Shown here: positions 52,246 through 59,941 of the stretch, piece after piece
Layout: every line of letters starts with the position of its first letter
How positions within the stretch are numbered: the first letter of the stretch is position 1
NCBI RefSeq assembly: GCF_036763085.1
Contig: NZ_JBAIYU010000010.1
Coordinates: 620,001-684,000 of the forward strand
Origin: JBAIYU01 sp036763085
Lineage (GTDB): Bacteria; Bacillota; Negativicutes; DSM-1736; Dendrosporobacteraceae
Direction: 5' to 3'
Length of the DNA: 64,000 bases
Made by a program: the position numbers and the translations under genes
Notes under the pieces: model-generated
Told to the model about the DNA's origin: nothing
The model's input: the letters and a program-made list of their open reading frames with translations, nothing else
Database searches by the model: none

Positions 52246-52282
52246 AAAGCAGCTCCTTCGATATTATCGAAGGAGCTGCTTT
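52246..52282. terminator. terminator after the bioB pair
   Basis: Very long perfect stem of 18 bp (52246-52263 with 52265-52282) with T's after it on the plus strand (TTTGTTG). Upstream, at 52150-52240, are short runs like CTCTGCGTACTCTGTGG, a low-complexity motif common in intergenic DNA of many bacteria. Confidence 0.8.
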
Positions 52283-52307
52283 GTTGTAAAACTACCTAGG
52301 CTGCTCT

Positions 52308-52411
52308 ATAAAGGTTCAGTTGCTAGGCGCACCGGAAAACCCAGCAGCGCCGCGTACTGCGGTCGTACGCAAGCAATGGGTTTGAGGTTGAGCGACGCAA
52401 ATGAGCCTTTA
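52308..52411. repeat. about 104-bp GC-rich imperfect palindrome (REP/MITE-like element candidate)
   Basis: The ends ATAAAGGTTCA and TGAGCCTTTAT pair. Inside, ACCCA/TGGGT and GCGTAC/GTACGC form the centre of a cruciform-like hairpin. It is clearly more GC-rich than its surroundings and encodes nothing. It lies between two convergent genes, where such elements often collect. No second copy is in this window. Confidence 0.55.
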
Positions 52412-52427
52412 TCGACAGCCTGCATAC

Positions 52428-53402
52428 TTATTCGTATATTTGTGGGTTAACGCAAGAAATTGGCTTTTGGCCCTTAAGAACAGCAATAATATTATTTGCA
52501 GCAATTGTGGCCATTTGATCGCGAGTTTCCACTGTAGCGTTGCCTAGATGCGGGCAAAGAACTACATTATCTAATTCTTCAAGTCCCGGCGTGACCGCTG
52601 GCTCAAATTCATATACATCAAGACCAGCCCCGGCGATAGTCTTGTTGCGTAGAGCTTCTAAGAGGGCCTGCTCATCGACAATCGGACCACGAGCAGCGTT
52701 AATCAAGAATGCACTTTTCTTCATGCTGGCTAACTCTTTAGCCCCAATAAGATGGCGAAGCGAAGGATTATAACTAAGGTGGAATGTTAGAAAGTCTGAG
52801 TTACGGATTACATAGTCCATATCACGATACTCAGCATTCAGTTCTTTTTCCTCTTCGGGACTCAAACGTGTTCTTGAATAATAAATAATCGGCATATCAA
52901 AACCTTTAGCTCTGCGGGCTACAGCTTTTCCGATATTACCTATTCCGATAATCCCTAAAGTTTTGCCAGTTACTTCAATTCCTAAATGATAAAGCGGTGC
53001 CCAGCCAGTGAATTTACCAGCACGAGTATTCTTGTCCCCTTCGACAATTCTCCTGGCGACAGCTAAAATTAGCCCCCAGGTTAAATCAGCAGTCGCATCT
53101 GTAGAAACTTTTGGCGTATTGGTAACAGGAATGTTCTTCTCCGTTGCTGTCGCGACATCAATATTATTAAAGCCCGCTCCATAATTGGCAATAACTTTTA
53201 AGTTAGGGTTTGAATTGATTATATCAGCATCAATATTGTCTGATAACAGGGGAAGTAATGCATCCTTGCCCGCAAGACCCTCAATAATTTCAGCTTTAGA
53301 CAGCAGTCTCAAATCATTGTGCATGGTAACTTCAAATTCTTTCGACAGCATGTCATAAGCAACCTGAGGAATTAAGCCAGAAATAAACACTTTTTGTTTC
53401 AC
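52428..53402 (-). CDS. D-2-hydroxyacid dehydrogenase (glyoxylate/hydroxypyruvate reductase family)
   Basis: 324-aa NAD(P)-dependent dehydrogenase: nucleotide-binding GKTLGIIGIGNIGKAVA, the Arg of the catalytic set in NAARGPIVDE, Glu in GLDVYEFEP and His in CPHLGNATVETRD. Basic residues after the second beta strand (YYSRTR) suggest NADP(H). It reduces a 2-oxoacid such as glyoxylate or hydroxypyruvate; the exact substrate is not visible. GTG 53402 with AGGAGG. The LysR gene just upstream may control it. Confidence 0.87.
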   Translation of the reverse strand: MKQKVFISGLIPQVAYDMLSKEFEVTMHNDLRLLSKAEIIEGLAGKDALLPLLSDNIDADIINSNPNLKVIANYGAGFNNIDVATATEKNIPVTNTPKVSTDATADLTWGLILAVARRIVEGDKNTRAGKFTGWAPLYHLGIEVTGKTLGIIGIGNIGKAVARRAKGFDMPIIYYSRTRLSPEEEKELNAEYRDMDYVIRNSDFLTFHLSYNPSLRHLIGAKELASMKKSAFLINAARGPIVDEQALLEALRNKTIAGAGLDVYEFEPAVTPGLEELDNVVLCPHLGNATVETRDQMATIAANNIIAVLKGQKPISCVNPQIYE

Positions 53403-53555
53403 ACAATTACCTCCTGCTTGTAATATACAGTAAATATTCGCCTACAAAGAATGGGTGATAAGCTTAAACTTACTAGTTAATTTTACGCCTTCTGCTACTA
53501 TCTGTAAAATTCATAGTTTAGATAACTATTATTCTTTTTCCAAATACGACTAGGT

Positions 53556-54446
53556 TTACTTTTTCTTATCTTGTAAGTAATCTTTCACAAAGTTAACCCA
53601 GAGTTTAGTTGCGTAGGAAATATACCGCCTCTTATTCCAAATAATGGACATCTGCAAAAAAATAGGCTCATCTAATGAAACAGCAATTATATTAGGCGAG
53701 GTGACTTCATCACAAATCTTACTTGGTAACAGGGCTATTCCCAAATTTGCATCAACAATTTGCGTCATTAACTCACGCTGGGATGTTTCAAAAATTACAT
53801 GGGGTGAAAAACCTGCAAGTTTACAGCGACTTAAGATCTGATCATATAGACTGAAGTCATGACGGTATAGCACAAAGCTTTCATTTCTCAGTTCCTTAAA
53901 CCCTATCTCTGATTCTTTGCTTAACCGATGCTCTATATTCATGATAACTTTCAGCGGGTCTTTGGAAAATGGTATTTTATCGTAGTTTTCATTACTCGGT
54001 GGCGCACAAACTATCCCTACATCAAGTGTTCCATCCTGAATACCAATCTCGACTTTCTTAGAACCATACTCGAATAAATTTATATCAATTTTAGGATAAT
54101 TCTTACTGAATTGACCAAGCAGCTGAGCAAATTCTGTAGCGCCAGTAATCGGCGGCAACCCGATACTAATTTTACCCTGCTCGAGGCTTAAACTATTTTG
54201 AAATTCATTGTTAATATTATCAAACATTTCTATCATTTTTTGAGCTTGAAGAAATAGTCTTTCACCTTCATCAGTTAATTCTACGTATTTTGAGGTTCGA
54301 TTCAACAAGCCTACCCCAAGCTCTAATTCCAAGTCCTTAACCATTTTGCTGATAGTTGACTGTGAGACAAAATTGATATTGGCTGCCTTACTGAAACTTT
54401 TATGCCGGGCGACCTCGACAAAGTATTTAAGGTGTTTTATATCCAC
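53556..54446 (-). CDS. LysR family transcriptional regulator
   Basis: 296-aa regulator with an N-terminal winged helix-turn-helix (LKYFVEVARHKSFSKAANINFVSQSTISKMVKDLE) and a C-terminal effector domain (residues about 90-290). It lies upstream of, and in the same direction as, the 2-hydroxyacid dehydrogenase gene with a 150-bp gap. The effector is unknown. Confidence 0.9.
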   Translation of the reverse strand: MDIKHLKYFVEVARHKSFSKAANINFVSQSTISKMVKDLELELGVGLLNRTSKYVELTDEGERLFLQAQKMIEMFDNINNEFQNSLSLEQGKISIGLPPITGATEFAQLLGQFSKNYPKIDINLFEYGSKKVEIGIQDGTLDVGIVCAPPSNENYDKIPFSKDPLKVIMNIEHRLSKESEIGFKELRNESFVLYRHDFSLYDQILSRCKLAGFSPHVIFETSQRELMTQIVDANLGIALLPSKICDEVTSPNIIAVSLDEPIFLQMSIIWNKRRYISYATKLWVNFVKDYLQDKKK

Positions 54447-54557
54447 AGTAAATTCTCCCTACAGTTAATAAAGGACTGAGTCCTAATTGTACAAGAAAAG
54501 TTAGTTTAGCCAATTTTATCGTACATCAGAATCCAACCCTTAATATTCTCATTCGGC

Positions 54558-54597
54558 AAAATAAAGTCCTTCACTTTTTTAGTGAAGGACTTTATTT
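54558..54597. terminator. terminator of the orphan kinase gene
   Basis: 17-bp perfect stem (54558-54574 with 54581-54597) with a T6 loop; AT-rich flanks suit both strands. Confidence 0.82.
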
Positions 54598-54639
54598 GCT
54601 ACAATTATTTAACAATTCAATTTATAGGTTTGAGTTAAT

Positions 54640-56490
54640 TTATAAAGGTTGTGTATTCTTTACAGAAAAAGATTCCTCATTCTGGCCATTTCTTATCGGC
54701 AATTTCACTTCAAACCTAGTGCCACTTTGACATTCTGAACAAATATTTATCACTCCATTATGGCGTTCGACAATACTTTTACATACTGGTAAGCCTAAAC
54801 CAGTGCCATTTTTCTTTGTTGTAAAAAAGGGTTCAAATACTTTACCTAAGTACTTTTCTGGAATACCACATCCTGTATCCTCTAACGATAGGACAACATG
54901 GTCATTATCATTGTTAGTTTTTAGAAGTAACTGACCGTAGGTTTCCATGGCATCCATAGAATTAAATGCTAGATTAAGGACTACTTGTTTGATTTCTTCT
55001 TTATTTACTAAAACCCGGGGAAGTGATGGTGAAAGCTCAATATTAAAAGTCTGTCCACGTTTCAAAGCTTCAGAAGAGATTAAAGGAATTACCTCTTCAA
55101 GTATAATGTTCAAATCTAGTATTTCTTTTTCAACATACCTATTACGAGCAACCGAAAGAAAATCATTTATTATTCGGTTAGCCCTGTCCAACTCCTCCAA
55201 CACTAGATTAAACTGACTGTTATAGACATCGCCCAACTTGTGCTGAATTCTTTGGATATAACCTCGAACAACAGTCATAGGATTTCTGATTTCATGCGCA
55301 ACACTGGCCGCCATTTGTCCTACCACTTCCAGCCTTTCAAGACGGCCCATCTCTTCAAGGTATTTTTCATATTCAGTAATATCATAAAGCACTGTTACAA
55401 TGCCTTCTATTTCACCATTATCTATGCTTCTAATCGGTACAGCGTTTACAAGCCATTCTCTGTTAAAAAAATTATTACGTTCTCCATAGATATCTTCCCC
55501 ATTTAATGCGCGGTGAAATAATGATCTTTCATTTGAACTTCCCATTGAATTTGCAATAAACTTATACGATACACCAATAAGTTCTTCTTTGGTATAATCT
55601 CGTAAGTTTTCTACAAAAGTCTGATTTACAACTGCTATATGACCACTCTTACTAACCACACATATTGGAATTGGTACTGTTTCAAGTATACGATTTAGCC
55701 TGGCTATATGTTGATTAAGACTTCCTCTTAACAGATTGATCTTATCGAAGACAGGATATAATTGCGGGAAATCTTTCAGATTCTCTAGGCTGTCTTCTCC
55801 CTTATCAATCTTATGACCAAGTATTTCTAGTTCAAGCCTTAATTTGTCAAATATAAGTTTAATTATAAACAGTGTACCGATCCAAACTAACAAGGCAATT
55901 AAAAATCCCTTTAAGATATTCATATAATATTGTTGATTGACAATTTCAATGTCAATACTTGCCCAAGTTACGCCAACAATTTTGCCATTATCATAAATTG
56001 GGTTACATACACCCAGTACAGCCTTCTCCTTGCTTAATGCCGTATTTACTATGCCAAACTCCGGCTTTCCAGAATCTAATGCCTTATATAACAGCGATGC
56101 GTTAACTTTAGTCATATATTCTGCTGAACCGAGCACTGGATTAAGCGCAACAATACTATTTAGATCTTTCGAGTAATAACCTAATGTAAATTCCGGAAAG
56201 ATCCCATTGAGTTTTTCAACAATTGGCTGCAATTTTTTATTAAGAATTACCTTTTTATCATTGTTGTCAAATTCTAGTGCTTCCTCTTCAGAGAGTATCT
56301 TCTCAAAACTTTCATTTGGCAATCTCCTTGTTAGTATTGCTGAAGCACGCAAAAGCTGATTCTCGTATTGACTAATTAACATTTCTTTTTCTTGTACCGC
56401 AGCAAAATAAACTATTAGTATCATGGGAATTGTTACTACTAAAGTTACAAGTAGGTACGCCCTAGTAGCGTACCCTTTATGTCGAACCAT
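54640..56490 (-). CDS. orphan membrane sensor histidine kinase (extracytoplasmic sensor-PAS-HisKA-HATPase)
   Basis: 616-aa kinase. A first helix (residues about 10-30) and a second near 195-215 enclose a roughly 165-residue outer sensor domain of single-Cache type. A PAS domain follows (about 262-375), then HisKA with phospho-His in ASVAHEIRNPMTVVRGY, and HATPase with DTGCGIPEKYLGKVFEPFFTTKKNGTGLGL. No response regulator is next to it. The HEIRNP/GTGLGL pattern is that of NtrB- and sporulation Kin-type kinases, so a role feeding the Spo0 phosphorelay is possible but unproven. Confidence 0.87.
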   Translation of the reverse strand: MVRHKGYATRAYLLVTLVVTIPMILIVYFAAVQEKEMLISQYENQLLRASAILTRRLPNESFEKILSEEEALEFDNNDKKVILNKKLQPIVEKLNGIFPEFTLGYYSKDLNSIVALNPVLGSAEYMTKVNASLLYKALDSGKPEFGIVNTALSKEKAVLGVCNPIYDNGKIVGVTWASIDIEIVNQQYYMNILKGFLIALLVWIGTLFIIKLIFDKLRLELEILGHKIDKGEDSLENLKDFPQLYPVFDKINLLRGSLNQHIARLNRILETVPIPICVVSKSGHIAVVNQTFVENLRDYTKEELIGVSYKFIANSMGSSNERSLFHRALNGEDIYGERNNFFNREWLVNAVPIRSIDNGEIEGIVTVLYDITEYEKYLEEMGRLERLEVVGQMAASVAHEIRNPMTVVRGYIQRIQHKLGDVYNSQFNLVLEELDRANRIINDFLSVARNRYVEKEILDLNIILEEVIPLISSEALKRGQTFNIELSPSLPRVLVNKEEIKQVVLNLAFNSMDAMETYGQLLLKTNNDNDHVVLSLEDTGCGIPEKYLGKVFEPFFTTKKNGTGLGLPVCKSIVERHNGVINICSECQSGTRFEVKLPIRNGQNEESFSVKNTQPL

Positions 56491-56735
56491 TTATCTTTTA
56501 TTCCTCCATACCGAAATAATTGGAATATCATGTCAAAATGCAACCATGTATATATATTCATCCGGTAACCGGATAATCCTTTATAGTTAACGATTAAAAT
56601 TCCATAAAAGCGTTATTATATAATAACAAACACTAAAAGATTCAATCATACTTAAATTGAATCCTTTAGCGTTTAGGCATGGACTAATAACACTATATAA
56701 ACAATAGAACTAACATATAAATGAAGGACTATATT

Positions 56736-57521
56736 ATGCCACACTTAAAGAGCAGTGACTTATTTTATACTGAAACAGGGACAGGAAGCCCCTTGGTTTT
56801 TATTCATGGACTTGGGGCGAGCGGTGCTATGTTCGAACCCCAAATTGAGCATTTCAGCCAAAAATACCGAGTTATTTGCCCGGATTTAAGAGGAAACGGT
56901 CAGTCAGGGCGTCTTGGCGGCCCTGTAAAAACAATTCTTGACCGGCAGTGTGATGAAATAGCAGCTCTATTAGACCACCTTAAAGTAAAAAAGGCGGTAT
57001 TCTGCGGGATATCTTATGGCGGAGTTTTCACCTTTCATTTTGCCCTTCGCCATCCTAACAAAATAAAGGCGATTGTCATAGCCGACTCGACAGGAGATAC
57101 AGCTCCTAAATCAATCAAGGAGCGTATCATTTTGATTGGTTTTTCCTTAATGTTCTGGTTAATTTATTTTCCTAGATCAATTATACTGCCCCTGATTAAA
57201 ACAAATTATAAAAAGTGGCCTCTTGCCGAACGTCACATCATACATATAGCGGATAACCTGCGAAAATACGAAGCAGTATTGCAGCACTATGCAATTCTTC
57301 GCACCAATCATACTAAGAACCTGCACAAATTATCTTGTCCGACTTTAGGCATGGTCGGAAATACCTTAGACATAAGTCTAAAATTAATGCAGCGCTCTCT
57401 GCAAAAAATACATTCCTCCGAGCTTTACGTTATTACTAATTCAGTTGATCCAACCAATCTTTGTCAACCGGCAATTTTTAATAAAGTGTTAAGCAATTTT
57501 TTAAATAAGATTCATTGGTAG
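56736..57521 (+). CDS. alpha/beta-hydrolase fold protein with a degenerate active site
   Basis: 261-aa alpha/beta hydrolase: oxyanion HGLGASG, DLRGNGQSG, and the nucleophile elbow GISYGG. In the C-terminal part the position where GHxPNLEQP is usual reads SVDPTNLCQP, so the catalytic His seems to be lost. It may be inactive, or use another residue. ATG 56736 behind GAAGGA is preferred over the ATG at 56721, which overlaps that ribosome site. Confidence 0.8.
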   Translation: MPHLKSSDLFYTETGTGSPLVFIHGLGASGAMFEPQIEHFSQKYRVICPDLRGNGQSGRLGGPVKTILDRQCDEIAALLDHLKVKKAVFCGISYGGVFTFHFALRHPNKIKAIVIADSTGDTAPKSIKERIILIGFSLMFWLIYFPRSIILPLIKTNYKKWPLAERHIIHIADNLRKYEAVLQHYAILRTNHTKNLHKLSCPTLGMVGNTLDISLKLMQRSLQKIHSSELYVITNSVDPTNLCQPAIFNKVLSNFLNKIHW

Positions 57522-57534
57522 GAATGCCGAAAGA

Positions 57535-58305
57535 TTATATTTTACCTTTAGAAATATACCAATAAGAACACGCTATAAATAAAGCGCCGCCTACAAAATT
57601 TCCGAGTGTAACTACACCAATATTGTACCAAAACCCGCTTATCGATAATGGGACACTACTAGGAATCATCAACGCCCCAGAAAGCAGGGTCATATTTGCT
57701 ACACTATGTTCGTAACCAGATGTTATAAAAGCAAATAAACACCAAAATATCATGATCAGCTTGCCGGCTTCCTCTTTCATTCTAAAAGAACACCATAAAG
57801 CAAGACATACTAACATGTTGCATAATATGCCTCTGGCAAAAAGTTCGGTAGCTGACAGCGACATTTTTGTCAGGGCAATTTTTTGCATAAAAATAGCAGT
57901 ACTTCCCTGTGACAGTCCAGTAAGATAAAATATCCAGGCAATCAAAACAGATCCCGCCAAATTTCCAATAAAGCTATATAAGTGCACAGCAGTAACTTGT
58001 TTAAGGCTCGTTCTTTTTTCCAACAAGCCTATTGTCATAATCATATTATTACCCGTAAATAATTCCGAGCCTGCCATAATAACAAGACTTAATGCAATTC
58101 CAAAAGCCGCCCCCATAACTATTCGTACAGCCGGTGAGTTATCTTGAGCAAGCAGTCCGCCAATTGTGAAAATAAGCAAAATACCGAACCCGACATACAT
58201 ACCTGCCAGCACTGAGGATAGTAGATATCTCAGCTTACCTCGTTCTAACATGCTGCTTTTTAACTCCGCTGCAGCTGCAATTTTTGTTATATCATCATAA
58301 TACAT
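57535..58305 (-). CDS. formate/nitrite transporter (FNT family)
   Basis: 256-aa channel with six helices. FNT features include the N-terminal amphipathic start, the GxxxGSELFTGNN segment (MAGSELFTGNNMIMT) and the conserved pore His in GYEHSVANM. It moves formate, nitrite or hydrosulfide. No formate or nitrite enzyme is next to it, so the substrate is open. Confidence 0.9.
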   Translation of the reverse strand: MYYDDITKIAAAAELKSSMLERGKLRYLLSSVLAGMYVGFGILLIFTIGGLLAQDNSPAVRIVMGAAFGIALSLVIMAGSELFTGNNMIMTIGLLEKRTSLKQVTAVHLYSFIGNLAGSVLIAWIFYLTGLSQGSTAIFMQKIALTKMSLSATELFARGILCNMLVCLALWCSFRMKEEAGKLIMIFWCLFAFITSGYEHSVANMTLLSGALMIPSSVPLSISGFWYNIGVVTLGNFVGGALFIACSYWYISKGKI

Positions 58306-58401
58306 TTTATCATCTACTCTCTCTCATTTATTCACTCTTATTTTACATAGAATAAACATTACAACAAAAGATAAAATTATCCAATCTTACCCTTAAATAA
58401 T

Positions 58402-58428
58402 ATATACTAGAAATAACAATATTTCTAG
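58402..58428. promoter_or_regulatory. promoter -10 with overlapping operator-like palindrome before the MFS gene
   Basis: TATACT (58402-58407) is followed at once by CTAGAAAT-N6-ATTTCTAG (58407-58414 with 58421-58428). A repressor bound here would block transcription of the exporter. Confidence 0.5.
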
Positions 58429-58451
58429 AAAAAATACTAAGGGAGGTATGT

Positions 58452-59642
58452 ATGAAACATTTAAACGCTAATTTGGAGCAAAAGCTGTGGACAAAGGACT
58501 TTTTGCTGGTAATTTTAGCTAACTTTTTGGTATTTACATCTATGTATATGCTTCTTCCTACGCTACCTCTCTATGCACAATATATTGGCGGCAGTCAATC
58601 TATGGCCGGCTTAATTGTGGGAGCCTTCACTCTTGCCGCCGTTTTATTTCGTCCTTGGTTCGGCAACATGCTAGACAGTACTGGCAGGAAAAATGTACTG
58701 ATGCTAGGAGTAGCTATCTTCACTCTTACTACTGCAGCCTACAGCATTTCATCAATAATTGTTATACTACTTTCTGTTAGACTACTTCAAGGTATTGGCT
58801 GGGGCGCAACTACCACTGCAACAGGCACAATTGCCTCAGATGTAATTCCACCCGCACGCCGCAGCGAAGGTATGGCATATTTCGGCATGGCTTCGACTAT
58901 CGCCATGTCAGTTGGACCAGCCTTGGGTCTTTATCTTACCAGCCACTCAAGCTACACTGTCTTATTTATGCTTGCTACAATATTATCGCTTTTATGTTTT
59001 GTAACCGCGGTATTTATTAACTATGAAAAACCTGCTAAAACCATAAATAAATCGGTAATTAAAGGCGTAATTATTGAAAAAACAGCTGTAATTCCCTCAC
59101 TAATCTTACTAGTTATCGCCCTGACCTATGGAGGAATAATAACCTTTCTCCCCGCATACGCGGCCTACCGCGGAGTTAGTGATATTGGTATATTTTTCAC
59201 TACCTTTGCCCTTTCTTTACTTATAACACGTCCGCTTATGGGAAAAGCAGGTGATCGTTACGGTTTTTCGGTTGTATTACTGCCAGGTATGCTATTCTTA
59301 GGGGCTGCCTTAATACAATTAATAACCGCCAGCTCACTTGCAGATTTTTTAATTGCCGCAGTATTTTATGGCTTTGGCTTCGGCGCAGTTCAACCGATAC
59401 TTAACGCTATAACTATCACCCTTGCTCCGCCTGAACGAAGAGGCGCGGCTACAGCCACCTTTATGTCCGCCATGGACACAGGAATTGGTGTTGGGGCTAT
59501 AATCTGGGGCCTAGTCGCGGAAAAATTCGGTTTTACCTATATCTTCAGCGGCTCCACTTTTCTAATAATTGTTGCGTTAATTTTATATATATTTCTTCTG
59601 CACAGTAAGCTTTCGCAAAAAGCAAATCGAAGCGGCCTTTAA
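58452..59642 (+). CDS. MFS transporter (drug or solute exporter type)
   Basis: 396-aa protein with 12 helices and the MFS motif A-like GNMLDSTGRKNVLM between helices 2 and 3; a second copy lies in GKAGDRYGFSVVL. The 12-helix type with these loops is common in multidrug and arabinose-type exporters. GGGAGG precedes the ATG, and an operator-like palindrome overlaps the promoter. Confidence 0.88.
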   Translation: MKHLNANLEQKLWTKDFLLVILANFLVFTSMYMLLPTLPLYAQYIGGSQSMAGLIVGAFTLAAVLFRPWFGNMLDSTGRKNVLMLGVAIFTLTTAAYSISSIIVILLSVRLLQGIGWGATTTATGTIASDVIPPARRSEGMAYFGMASTIAMSVGPALGLYLTSHSSYTVLFMLATILSLLCFVTAVFINYEKPAKTINKSVIKGVIIEKTAVIPSLILLVIALTYGGIITFLPAYAAYRGVSDIGIFFTTFALSLLITRPLMGKAGDRYGFSVVLLPGMLFLGAALIQLITASSLADFLIAAVFYGFGFGAVQPILNAITITLAPPERRGAATATFMSAMDTGIGVGAIIWGLVAEKFGFTYIFSGSTFLIIVALILYIFLLHSKLSQKANRSGL

Positions 59643-59655
59643 TTAGGCCGCTTCG
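59628..59655. terminator. bidirectional terminator
   Basis: CGAAGCGGCCT/AGGCCGCTTCG stem (59628-59638 with 59645-59655) overlapping the MFS stop and just before the SASP stop. Confidence 0.82.
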
Positions 59656-59658
59656 TTA

Positions 59659-59883
59659 TTATTTATTTCTATCTTGAGCATTTTCGGCCATCAAATCTTC
59701 AGCCATTTCTATCAGCTTTCTTACTTTCGCCCCGCCAATTTTTCCGCCGATTTTCCCAACCTCGTGAGTTGTTAGATTTTCATTATGGCCTTCATCCAAT
59801 GGAATACCAAGTTCAGCTGCTACCTCGTGCTTGTCAGGTAACGATGCATCAAGTTCTTTCATCGAGCGATATTTTTGCGTCAT
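59659..59883 (-). CDS. alpha/beta-type small acid-soluble spore protein (SASP)
   Basis: 74-aa protein with the alpha/beta SASP pattern: the GPR protease region (KHEVAAELGIPL) and the DNA-binding end (LTTHEVGKIGGKIGGAKVRKLIEMAEDLM). SASPs coat spore DNA and protect it from UV; they are made in the forespore under sigma-G. Good ribosome site (GGGAGG) upstream. The N-terminal part is less typical, so it may be a minor, divergent family member. It is a marker of spore formation. Confidence 0.8.
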   Translation of the reverse strand: MTQKYRSMKELDASLPDKHEVAAELGIPLDEGHNENLTTHEVGKIGGKIGGAKVRKLIEMAEDLMAENAQDRNK

Positions 59884-59941
59884 ATTTTAATCCCTCCCTT
59901 TAAACTAGGGTGGATTAAAACAGTCAAAAATATTATCTATA

